DNA from: an uncultured Streptococcus sp.
Lineage (GTDB): Bacteria > Bacillota > Bacilli > Lactobacillales > Streptococcaceae
Assembly: GCA_902470035.1 (NCBI GenBank)
Contig: CABREZ010000001.1
Span: forward strand, 1 to 64,000
Direction of reading: 5' to 3'
DNA: 64,000 nucleotides
Numbering within the stretch: the stretch's first letter is position 1; the number at the start of each line of letters is the position of its first letter. Shown here one piece after another: positions 32,284 through 40,393 of this stretch. The translations under genes were made by a program, and so were the position numbers. The notes beneath the pieces were generated by a model, which had not been told where the DNA came from, did not search any database, and worked only from the letters and a program-made list of their open reading frames with translations.

Positions 32284-34515
32284 TTAGAATCCAAACCAAC
32301 CTTTGAAAGTATCCCAGGCATTTTGTGCTTTTCCAGGAATATCTGCTTCATCGATAGCTTTTTTGGCATCGTCTACGATACCTGCAGCGCGTTCTTTGAC
32401 CGTATCAAAGAAGCCCTTGTCCTCTTCTGGACTCTCTGTTTCTGTTTCTTGACCGACAGGGGCAATGCCATTTTCCTGGTAAGAATTTTTCTCATTGTCA
32501 AAGCTAGTTCCTTCTGTATAAGGAAGGACGCTATTGGCTACATTTCGGAAGATCACTGAGGCCGTCTCTGCACTGGTCCCTGTCAAATAGTGGGTTTCAT
32601 CCGTCTTAGGGAATCCTAGCCACTGACTAATGACCACATCTGGCGTGTAGCCAATGACCCACTGGTCACCAGAGAGATCTGGGTTGAAGTCCGTTTCAGT
32701 CGTTCCTGTTTTACCAGCCATGGTATAGCCATATGGTGCTGCGTTGACACCCGTTCCGTTGGTAAAGGTTCCCAACATCATATTGGTCATCTTCTTATTG
32801 GCTGAGCTGCTGAGCACTCGTTTCGATTTTTGACTGTGGCTTTTCACGACCTGACCGCTGGCATTTTCAATCTTCGTAATGAGATGGGCATCGTTCATTA
32901 CTCCATCATTGGCAAAGGTTCCATAGGCCTGAGCCATTTGAAGCGGATTGGTCGTCACGCCTGATCCCAGGGCTACTCCGAGAGATTTGTCCACATTGTC
33001 CATGTTGAGGCCAAATTTTTTCCCGTAATCAAAGACAGTATTGAGCCCCAACTCATTGGCTGTCGCTACAGCTGGCAGATTGAGAGATTCTGCCAAGGCT
33101 TGATACATAGGGACGGTCGGGCTACCTTGAATGCCGCCGTAGTTATCGACTGTATAACTACCGTAGACCTTAGTCGTATTGTCCAATTCTTTGTTGGTCG
33201 ACCAGCCGTTGGCAACAGCTGGACTATACACGACGAGAGGTTTAATGGTAGAGCCAGGACTTCTTGCAGATTGAGTCGCATAGTTGTAACTTCTGAAGCC
33301 AACATCTTGGTCACTAGCCACGCGTCCAACGATAGCCCGCACTCCTCCGGTCTTAGGATCCAGGGCTACACTACCAGATTCTGCCCGCGTGCCATCTTCG
33401 GCAACTGGGAAGAGATCTACATTGTCGTAGATGACCTGCATGCTGGCTTGGTAATTCTGGTCCATCTCTGTATAAATCCGGTAACCATTCTTGATGATAT
33501 CTTCTTCTGTTAGACCATATTCGTTGACAGCCTCGTTGATAACCGCATCAAAATAAGACGGGTAGCGATAATCTTCTGACTTGCCTTCATAGGCATCAAT
33601 CAATTGGCCATGAATGTCGGCTGCGGCGGATTGATCTGCTGTGGCTTGATCGATATAACCAGCTGCGACCATATTTTGTAGGACCGTATTACGACGATTG
33701 GTCGCATTCTCGACAGAATAAAGTGGATTATAAATTTCTGGCCCCTTGAGCATACCGGCAAGGACAGCTGACTGATCCAAAGTCAACTCACTAGCGGATA
33801 CACCGAAATACTTCTTAGAAGCATCTTCAATCCCCCAAACCCCATTTCCAAAATAGGCATTATTGAGGTACATGGTCAAGATTTCTTTCTTACTATATTT
33901 TTTGTTAATCTCGAGGGCTAGGAAGAACTCCTTGGCCTTCCGCTCAACCGTCTGATCCTGAGAAAGATAGGCATTTTTGGCCAACTGTTGGGTAATCGTC
34001 GATCCCCCACCAGAGCGACCGGCAGTCAAAATCGCCAGGAAGAAACGACCGTAGTTAATCCCACTATTTTTGTAGAAACTCCGGTCTTCCGTCGCAACAA
34101 CTGCATTTTGCAAGTTTTCGCTAATGGCATCTAACTCAACGTAGGTCCCTTTTTGTCCCGTTAGGCTACCTGCTTGGTTCCCATCTTTATCATAGATGAT
34201 TGTAGTCGCCTTGAGGGCATTTTGCAGATCTGCTACATTGGTTGTCTTGGCTATGTAAAAAAGATAACCTCCGACAATGAGACTAAAGGTCAGGCCAATC
34301 AGTAGGAAGATCTTCGTCAAGTGATACTTGCGCCAAAAGCGTCTGATCGGATGTTGGGAGTGAGATTTTCTCCGTGACTTGTCCGAGCGGCTATAGGTCG
34401 GAGCTTGCTCCTCCCCGTCCGTTGATAACTCAACCTCTTCCGCAATCTTCCTTGGTTTTTTTTCTCGTTGGAAATGACGAATCATTCCCTCCATTAATTC
34501 TTTTAATTTGTTCAT
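32284..34515 (-). CDS. pbp2a: Class A penicillin-binding protein 2a
   Basis: A 743-residue bifunctional cell-wall enzyme. Order: a basic cytoplasmic tail, membrane helix (about 69-89), GT51 glycosyltransferase (about 105-280) with catalytic Glu in ATEDRSFY (E143) and GGSTITQQLAKN, then a transpeptidase (about 350-650) with STIK (near 410), SLN and KTGTT motifs, and an acidic C-terminal tail. It polymerises and cross-links peptidoglycan and is a beta-lactam target. The neighbours rpmG-secE-nusG match other streptococcal genomes. The ribosome site before the ATG is weak (AGGGA). Confidence 0.95.
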   Translation of the reverse strand: MNKLKELMEGMIRHFQREKKPRKIAEEVELSTDGEEQAPTYSRSDKSRRKSHSQHPIRRFWRKYHLTKIFLLIGLTFSLIVGGYLFYIAKTTNVADLQNALKATTIIYDKDGNQAGSLTGQKGTYVELDAISENLQNAVVATEDRSFYKNSGINYGRFFLAILTAGRSGGGSTITQQLAKNAYLSQDQTVERKAKEFFLALEINKKYSKKEILTMYLNNAYFGNGVWGIEDASKKYFGVSASELTLDQSAVLAGMLKGPEIYNPLYSVENATNRRNTVLQNMVAAGYIDQATADQSAAADIHGQLIDAYEGKSEDYRYPSYFDAVINEAVNEYGLTEEDIIKNGYRIYTEMDQNYQASMQVIYDNVDLFPVAEDGTRAESGSVALDPKTGGVRAIVGRVASDQDVGFRSYNYATQSARSPGSTIKPLVVYSPAVANGWSTNKELDNTTKVYGSYTVDNYGGIQGSPTVPMYQALAESLNLPAVATANELGLNTVFDYGKKFGLNMDNVDKSLGVALGSGVTTNPLQMAQAYGTFANDGVMNDAHLITKIENASGQVVKSHSQKSKRVLSSSANKKMTNMMLGTFTNGTGVNAAPYGYTMAGKTGTTETDFNPDLSGDQWVIGYTPDVVISQWLGFPKTDETHYLTGTSAETASVIFRNVANSVLPYTEGTSFDNEKNSYQENGIAPVGQETETESPEEDKGFFDTVKERAAGIVDDAKKAIDEADIPGKAQNAWDTFKGWFGF

Positions 34516-34665
34516 AGTCCCTATTTTATCACCTTCCTAACGTCTAGACAAGAAAGACCTTCGCAAGAAAGGATACTTTTAGCTTTCTTTAAGGTTCCCG
34601 TCAAATCCACTCTATAGAGGGCTTCAGCAACTTGAACCTCCTTTCCTCTCCCCTCCTTCTCGCCT

Positions 34666-34700
34666 TTTCTTTCCTCTTGCTTTCTGATACAATAACACTA
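34666..34700 (+). promoter_or_regulatory. Promoter of the RluD-type gene, apparently leaderless
   Basis: The -10 box TACAAT (34688-34693) lies 17 bp after a weak TTTTCT. Transcription would start at about 34700, the first base of the start codon. No Shine-Dalgarno is present. Confidence 0.45.
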
Positions 34701-35575
34701 TGCATTATACGATAACGATACCAAGCGCCTTGCCCGCCATGACGGTCAAAGAGGCACTTGAAGATTATTTTCTCATCCCACGAAAGATTCGCCATTTTTT
34801 GCGAACAAAAAAACATGTCCAAGTCAATGGGGAGACTGTCCATTGGCAATCCATGCTTGAGGCTGGTGACCAACTCACCCTCACCTTTGATCCAGAAGAT
34901 TATGAAGAAAAGGATCTCCTAACAGGGGATGCTAGCCTGATCGAAACCCTCTATGAAGATGAGCATCTCATCATCGTAAACAAACCTGAAGGCATGAAAA
35001 CGCACGCCAATCAACCAGATGAAATCGCCCTTCTTAATCATGTCTCTACTTATGTCGGAAAGACCTGTTATGTGGTTCATCGCTTGGACAAGGAGACCAG
35101 TGGAGCTCTTGTCTTTGCCAAGAATCCTTTTGTTTTACCCGTCCTGAATCGACTGCTAGAAGACAAGAAAATCCAACGAGACTATTGGGCCTTAATCCTA
35201 GGCAGCTTACCCAAAAAGCAGCTGGTTTATAAGGACAAATTGGGACGAGATCGCCACGATCGACGCAAACGCATTGTTGATTCTCGAAAGGGCCTCTATG
35301 CGGAAACCCATGTGACCAGCTTAAAGACTTTCAAACGCACCAGCTTGGTCAACTGCCAGCTCCAGACAGGTCGCACCCACCAGATCCGCGTCCATCTCTC
35401 TCACCATGGCCATCCGATCGTGGGAGACCCTCTCTACAACCCAGAAAGAGCTCCTCGTCTCATGCTCCATGCCCACCGCTTGCGACTCACCCACCCCTTT
35501 ACCTTAGAAAAAATCCAAGTTGAGGCTCCTTCTGCAAGTTTTGAAAAAGGTTTAAAAGAGCAGACATCTCCATAG
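34700..35575 (+). CDS. RluD-family 23S rRNA/tRNA pseudouridine synthase
   Basis: A 291-residue enzyme that converts uridine to pseudouridine in RNA. An S4-like RNA-binding part (about 14-70; LRTKKHVQVNGETVHW) precedes the catalytic domain (about 80-275) with VHRLDKETSG, whose aspartate is catalytic, and the later LQTGRTHQIRVH. The exact target position is not clear from sequence. The gene has no ribosome site before the ATG and seems leaderless. It is divergent from pbp2a and convergent with pht across a long hairpin. Confidence 0.9.
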   Translation: MHYTITIPSALPAMTVKEALEDYFLIPRKIRHFLRTKKHVQVNGETVHWQSMLEAGDQLTLTFDPEDYEEKDLLTGDASLIETLYEDEHLIIVNKPEGMKTHANQPDEIALLNHVSTYVGKTCYVVHRLDKETSGALVFAKNPFVLPVLNRLLEDKKIQRDYWALILGSLPKKQLVYKDKLGRDRHDRRKRIVDSRKGLYAETHVTSLKTFKRTSLVNCQLQTGRTHQIRVHLSHHGHPIVGDPLYNPERAPRLMLHAHRLRLTHPFTLEKIQVEAPSASFEKGLKEQTSP

Positions 35576-35631
35576 AGCCAAATTCCTGATGTTTGGATAT
35601 TCTAATCTACTACATTACAGAATAATTTAAA

Positions 35632-35687
35632 AGAGAGTGAGACAGAAATCGGTAATTCGTTAGAATTCGATTTCTGTCCCACTCTCT
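35632..35687. terminator. Long hairpin related to the 175-bp repeat, bidirectional terminator
   Basis: A stem of about 19 bp with one mismatch (AGAGAGTGAGACAGAAATC and its complement at 35669-35687) encloses GGTAATTCGTTAGAATTC. The right arm equals the right end of the 175-bp repeat, and the left arm and loop equal its inverted copy. It is thus a palindromic short form of the repeat. It lies between the convergent RluD-type and pht genes. Confidence 0.8.
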
Positions 35688-35710
35688 TCTCTGTTATTTC
35701 TACATAGGTC

Positions 35711-38700
35711 CTAGTCCGTCGTTTCTTCAGTTGCGGCTGGGCTGACTTCTGTGTTTTCTGACTCTGGAGATGGAGTCTGAGCAGGATCTGAAGTTTCTTC
35801 CTTATTCAGATTAGAATCGCTCGTGGCAGGACTTTGAGGGGTTGGGGTTGCTTCGTCTGCTTCCACCGATGGAGCCGCTAGCAAATCATCTCGAAGGGCT
35901 TGGATCGCCTGTAACAAGGCTTTCTTGTCGCTCTTCGGATCAGCTAGTTGATCAAAGAGGGCTTCTAAGCGTTCAAACTGAGCATCACTGGCTCCTTTTT
36001 CAACCAATTGTTGGTGGAGAGCGATCAACTGGTTATAAATCTCTTGATAGAGGGCTACGTCTCCAAGTTGAGGTTCTTCTGTTTTCTTTTGCTTTTGTTG
36101 TTCAATCGTTTCACCAACTTCACGCAAAAGAGTTTTCCCAGTTGTCAAAGCCTTATCAGCATCTGGCTCTTGGCGCACCTGTTCCAAACGTTCTTCAAAA
36201 GCAGGACGTTTGCTTTCTTCTACTTGTGGCAAAAGAGAGGATATTTGATCTAAAAGGGCTGTCAGGAGATTCGAGCGTTGACGAGACTCTGTCTTTTCAT
36301 CCAGGTCACCGTAGACCCCCTTGAGGAAGTCGTAAACAGCTAGATTATAGGATGGAGCATCTGCCCCCTTTTGATCCAGAACTGTTTTTTCAATTGGATA
36401 GGTTGGAGCATTTTCTTGGGACACTAGTTGGTCAATGGCTTGCTTGGCTTGGTAAAGCTCCATGAAATGGGCTTTTGAGTCCCAAGCTTCTTCAAAGGCC
36501 TGAGCCCGGTAAAGTTTCAAAGCAAGATCCGCTGCTGTCGCCCGCAATTCCGGTGTTAAGCGCGCATCACTTAAACTTTGGTAGAAATACTTGAGGTAGT
36601 CCACCGAAGTCACACCGGTCCGATCTTGCATCTCTTGAATGGCCTGCAGCAATTTTCCTTCTTGCTCCAATCGTTGACTATCCTTGGCTGTATAGGCTTC
36701 CTGCAACTGAGCAACGAGGCTTTCTTTCTTGAGTTGGAAGGCTTCGGTATCTAACAAGCGAACTTGTTCCAACAATTCCTGGTAGCGACGGTCCAAGGCA
36801 GTTTCTTCTTTTGGTTTGACTTCCTGGGTCGCATGAATATATTCCTTGTCAACTTGCTCAAGACTCGCCAAGTAGCCTGCTGTTGAATTGCTTGGGAAGT
36901 TTTTAACAGTTTCTAAGAATTGACCCAAGTTCAACTCAATCCGTCTTTGTTGCAGAGGGTCTGAAGCGTACAAAGTACGACTTTCTGCTAGGAGTTGGTT
37001 GACTTTGTCCTCTACAGCTTTCTTATCCAAGTCACCTTTCTGGTAAGCTGCTTGGATGGTCGGCAGACGGTGAGCCAAGTAGTCCGCCAAGCCTGCTGAG
37101 CGCACCTTGATATAGTGGTTATGGTCCCCATGCGGAATGACAAACTGACCATTCTCGATTTGCATCGTATAAGGGGAAATACCAGAGCGAAGCGCTGTTG
37201 CATAGAGCTCGTTGATAAAGTCTAGCTCAGGATTTCCTGTTTCAAGTGGAATCCGGACATGTTCCTTCCGAACTGCATAAGGGTGGATATGGGTTGGATC
37301 GTATTCTTGGTCTGGATTGTTAAAGACAAAGAAACCATTGGAAATCTTGATAGCTTCCCGAGGTACGCCGTAGGTCTGGCTAATGTATTGGATTTTTTCT
37401 TCATCCGAAGCATCGCGCGAATAGGTCGCCACATCATCTGTCAGTGGTTGCCCCTTGTCCTCTTCCTTCTTACCAGCTAGCACTGCCTCTGCAGCAGCGA
37501 TTTCTTGAGGAGAAAGATCCTTCTTGTAGAAGTAATGGGCATGGTCTCCGTGAGCGACCATATAGCCCTCGTCATCCTTGCTGATGACATGATCTGCATG
37601 GAATCCATGATCGTGCTCATGGGCCTGTTCACCTTCATGATGATGATCATGATCGGCTTCATGCTCCTCATGGTCATGCTTGTGATTAGGATCCTCCTTC
37701 TCGTGGTCCTGGTCATGATCAACTGGTTTTGTGTCTGGGCTTGAAGGTTGAGTTGGCTTTTCTTCTGTTGTGACAGTCCCAGTTTGAGAACGAAGGACTT
37801 GATACTGGCGTGCCAATTCCCGCTCTAAAGGCGAAAGCACACTATAAGGGATAAAATGGAAGTGATTCCCATGCGGATACACCACTCCTTGCTCTGTCCA
37901 TTTGGTAATTTTGCTTGGATCAAAGACAGAACCATCCGACTCAACATGGCGCTCTGAAAGTGGGGTATGCTGCAACTCTTTCTGTAGGCTTTCCAGACTT
38001 CGCCCTTCTGTCGTCACTGTTGGATGAGGAAGAGGAGTTGAAATCGCTGGAGTGACAGGTGCTGGAATCGGTTGATTCGGATTAACCGGTGCAGTCAACT
38101 GGATAGAAGAGGGCAATACAGGTTTTACCTCATTTTTCCCTCCTCTACCATTTAAGATAGATAAGGCAGCAGCTAATTCTCCAGCTGATAAGGCGCTCTT
38201 CGGAATAAAGTGGTAATGGCCACCATGAGGCACGATAAAGCCATCCCCGGTATCAGAAATCACATCCCCAGGATGGAAGACATAGCCATCATCTGTCCGG
38301 TAGCCACCTTGACTTGGCTTGGCACCTGCTGTTAGACTTGCTACTGTTTTCCCTTCACGTAGTGCCTGACTTGGCTGACTAAAATCACGAGTTTGCCCAG
38401 CATTTTGGACGCTATCTTTCGAACCTGAAACCAGCTCTCCTTTTTTCTGTTTGGCAATTTCCTCCACCGAACGGACATTCAGCGTATGTTGCGGATCGGT
38501 TAGATAAAGGTAGTAGGTCCCATCCTTCTTGATAATATAGCCATCTCGTACCTGTGTGACAATGTCTGATTGTTTCAGTTGGTAAGTGGGGTCCCGTAAA
38601 ATCAACTCCTCACTAAAAATCGCATCGTAAGGGACCTTGCCATTGTAGTAATGGAAATGATCTCCGTGGGAAGTCACAAAGCCCTCGTCAGTAATCTTGA

Positions 38701-38923
38701 CAACAATCTGCTCTGCCTGGGTCTTTTCCTTCGAGTTGACGGATTCAATGCTTTCTTCCTGCTTGTTTGAGCTACTAGCTGACTTTTTCTTGTCTCCTTG
38801 TAAATACTGCACCTGATTCTGATTCTTTTTGTCTTCCTTGACTGGTGCTTGCTGACTTAAGGCATAGGCACATAAACCAAGCCCTAGGGTTGCTACTAAT
38901 CCAATTGTTCCTTTTTTCTTCAT
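35711..38923 (-). CDS. Histidine triad (Pht) surface protein
   Basis: The 1070-residue protein belongs to the streptococcal Pht family, zinc-scavenging surface proteins that pass zinc to AdcAII. It starts with a hydrophobic leader (about 5-25). Five HxxHxH triads are visible: HGDHFHYY (86-91), HGGHYH, HGNHFH, HGDHAH and HGDHNH. Between the third and fourth lies a segment of about 50 residues very rich in His, Asp and Glu (HDHEEHEADHDHHHEGEQ), a likely extra zinc sponge. The C-terminal 400 residues are helical with a Ser/Thr/Pro end and no LPXTG. Its AGGAG site lies in the last codons of adcAII, and the two are cotranscribed. Confidence 0.9.
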   Translation of the reverse strand: MKKKGTIGLVATLGLGLCAYALSQQAPVKEDKKNQNQVQYLQGDKKKSASSSNKQEESIESVNSKEKTQAEQIVVKITDEGFVTSHGDHFHYYNGKVPYDAIFSEELILRDPTYQLKQSDIVTQVRDGYIIKKDGTYYLYLTDPQHTLNVRSVEEIAKQKKGELVSGSKDSVQNAGQTRDFSQPSQALREGKTVASLTAGAKPSQGGYRTDDGYVFHPGDVISDTGDGFIVPHGGHYHFIPKSALSAGELAAALSILNGRGGKNEVKPVLPSSIQLTAPVNPNQPIPAPVTPAISTPLPHPTVTTEGRSLESLQKELQHTPLSERHVESDGSVFDPSKITKWTEQGVVYPHGNHFHFIPYSVLSPLERELARQYQVLRSQTGTVTTEEKPTQPSSPDTKPVDHDQDHEKEDPNHKHDHEEHEADHDHHHEGEQAHEHDHGFHADHVISKDDEGYMVAHGDHAHYFYKKDLSPQEIAAAEAVLAGKKEEDKGQPLTDDVATYSRDASDEEKIQYISQTYGVPREAIKISNGFFVFNNPDQEYDPTHIHPYAVRKEHVRIPLETGNPELDFINELYATALRSGISPYTMQIENGQFVIPHGDHNHYIKVRSAGLADYLAHRLPTIQAAYQKGDLDKKAVEDKVNQLLAESRTLYASDPLQQRRIELNLGQFLETVKNFPSNSTAGYLASLEQVDKEYIHATQEVKPKEETALDRRYQELLEQVRLLDTEAFQLKKESLVAQLQEAYTAKDSQRLEQEGKLLQAIQEMQDRTGVTSVDYLKYFYQSLSDARLTPELRATAADLALKLYRAQAFEEAWDSKAHFMELYQAKQAIDQLVSQENAPTYPIEKTVLDQKGADAPSYNLAVYDFLKGVYGDLDEKTESRQRSNLLTALLDQISSLLPQVEESKRPAFEERLEQVRQEPDADKALTTGKTLLREVGETIEQQKQKKTEEPQLGDVALYQEIYNQLIALHQQLVEKGASDAQFERLEALFDQLADPKSDKKALLQAIQALRDDLLAAPSVEADEATPTPQSPATSDSNLNKEETSDPAQTPSPESENTEVSPAATEETTD

Positions 38924-38931
38924 TCTTCTAC

Positions 38932-39867
38932 TTACTCCTGTAATTCTTTGGCTAGGCTAGCCATATTTTCTTCTAGGTTCTCCAAGAAATCTTTGTTATT
39001 TTCTGGATCTGCTTCGAGAGGATCCAAGACCTTCACTTTTGCCCCTGTCGCCTTGGCAATGCTATCGGCCACCTTAGACGAGGTATGCTTCTCAACAAAG
39101 ATGGTTTGAACTTGATAGTCCTTGACAAACTGCTGAATCTCAGCCAATTGACGGGCTGTTGGTTCCTGCTCAGGCGAGATCCCTGCAATTCCTAATTGTT
39201 TCAAGCCAAAGCGCTTGGCTAGATAAGAGAAGGCTGTATGCTGAGTCACGAAGGTTTTTTGTGTCACTTTTTCAAAGAGAGGCTGGTATTTAGCCACCAA
39301 GGCCTCACAGCGTTTTTCAAGCTTTTGGGCATTGGCCTCATAATAACTTTTGTTCTCTGGGTCAATGTTTCCCAACTCTTGGGCGATGATCTTCCCTTCT
39401 TCGGCAATTTTCAGTGGATCCATCCAGGTATGAGGGTCATACAAGTGTTTTGCATCCTTCCCTTCCGTATCCTCAATATCTTCTAAGCCAGCGACCTTAT
39501 CCAATTCCATTCCTTTGCTGGCTTCGATGACCCGCAGTTTCGAGTCTTGCAAGCTAGGGTCTAGACGTCCAGCCCAAGATTCGAGCGTTTGAGAATGGTA
39601 GACGAAGACATCCGCATCATAGATTTGGGCTGTCTCCTTGGCCGAAGGTTCGTAATCATGAATCCCAGCACCTGACTGAACCATCCATACTTCGTTTCGA
39701 TCGCCTGAAATTTCCTTCACCAGGGAATAGACAGGATAAAAACTCGTCACAATTTTGAGCCCCTTTTTAGTTGAGCCAGCTCCCGAACTTCTCTGGCTCC
39801 CACAGGCTACTAGCAGCAAGAGACAGATGAATCCAATTCCTAAGGCCCTTAGTTTCCTCCCGAGCAT
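38932..39867 (-). CDS. adcAII: Zinc-binding lipoprotein AdcAII (Lmb-type)
   Basis: A 311-residue cluster A-I solute-binding lipoprotein of the AdcCB zinc transporter. The signal ends in LLLLVAC. The domain has the expected zinc-binding histidines: YEPSAKE after GIHDYE, LYDPHTWMDP, VTQHTAFSYLAKRFG, and a final EKHTSS region. It lacks the C-terminal ZinT domain of AdcA, hence AdcAII. Homologues called Lmb also bind laminin. It is the first gene of an AdcR-controlled operon with pht. AAAGGA lies 8 bases upstream of the start. Confidence 0.93.
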   Translation of the reverse strand: MLGRKLRALGIGFICLLLLVACGSQRSSGAGSTKKGLKIVTSFYPVYSLVKEISGDRNEVWMVQSGAGIHDYEPSAKETAQIYDADVFVYHSQTLESWAGRLDPSLQDSKLRVIEASKGMELDKVAGLEDIEDTEGKDAKHLYDPHTWMDPLKIAEEGKIIAQELGNIDPENKSYYEANAQKLEKRCEALVAKYQPLFEKVTQKTFVTQHTAFSYLAKRFGLKQLGIAGISPEQEPTARQLAEIQQFVKDYQVQTIFVEKHTSSKVADSIAKATGAKVKVLDPLEADPENNKDFLENLEENMASLAKELQE

Positions 39868-39911
39868 GTATAAATCCTTTCTTTTTCTTAATCGGTTTAT
39901 TAAACAGTTAA

Positions 39912-39951
39912 TTAACTAGTTAATGATAACGCTAATTTTTTAGTTTGTCAA
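39912..39951 (-). promoter_or_regulatory. adcAII-pht promoter with AdcR box
   Basis: On the minus strand TTGACA (39951-39946) and TATCAT (39928-39923) are 17 bp apart. TTAACTAGTTAA (39912-39923), a perfect AdcR palindrome, abuts the -10 box. Zinc-loaded AdcR would block transcription; the operon is therefore expected to be induced in zinc shortage. Confidence 0.92.
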
Positions 39952-39975
39952 GATTTTTTTGCATATTTTATCAAA

Positions 39976-40003
39976 CAAAAAAAGTGGTCCTTAGGGAGCA
40001 CTC
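39976..40003 (-). terminator. Terminator behind the LPXTG remnant
   Basis: On the minus strand an 8-bp stem AGTGCTCC / GGACCACT (one mismatch, loop CTAA) is followed by a run of seven T. Confidence 0.8.
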
Positions 40004-40048
40004 TTCTATACTCTCGATTAATTAGACAAGATTAATCAATCCATGCGC

Positions 40049-40312
40049 TTATTTTTTCTTTTTTTTAAGGAGATAAGTTGCACTGCTAGCTACTACAAAG
40101 GCTAATACCAAGCTAATCAAGGAGATGGCGGTACCAGTGCTTGGCAAGATACCAACCTTCTTACTTGTTTTTTTAGATTCTGGTGTAACTGGCTCTGTTG
40201 GTTCATGTTTATTGGTCAGAACAACATTATCTTGACCATCATCGGTTTTCGTCACTTGCTAACCTGTTGGAACATCGACTTCTTCCACCGTATAGGTGAT
40301 AGCTTCCCCCTG
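40049..40312 (-). pseudogene. Remnant of a Cna-B/LPXTG surface protein
   Basis: On the minus strand GEAITYTVEEVDVPTG, then a TAG stop, then QVTKTDDGQDNVVLTNKH. The run is typical of the end of a Cna-B domain, where the stop replaces the usual tyrosine. A proline/threonine spacer and LPSTG with membrane helix and KKKKK tail follow. The upstream portion of the gene is gone (frame lost by about 40312). The open part (68 residues) has no signal peptide, so nothing would be displayed. It is a broken adhesin or pilin-like gene. Confidence 0.8.
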
Positions 40313-40341
40313 ACATTTTTGTCCAAATCCGCAAATGATAC

Positions 40342-40370
40342 CAAAAACCAGCCCCTTCATAGAGCTGGTT
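40342..40370 (-). terminator. Terminator of the GH25 gene
   Basis: AACCAGC pairs with GCTGGTT (40346-40352 / 40364-40370) and on the minus strand is followed by TTTTTGG, 24 bp after the stop. Confidence 0.8.
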
Positions 40371-40393
40371 GTCTTTCTATTCTAGAAAAGTCC

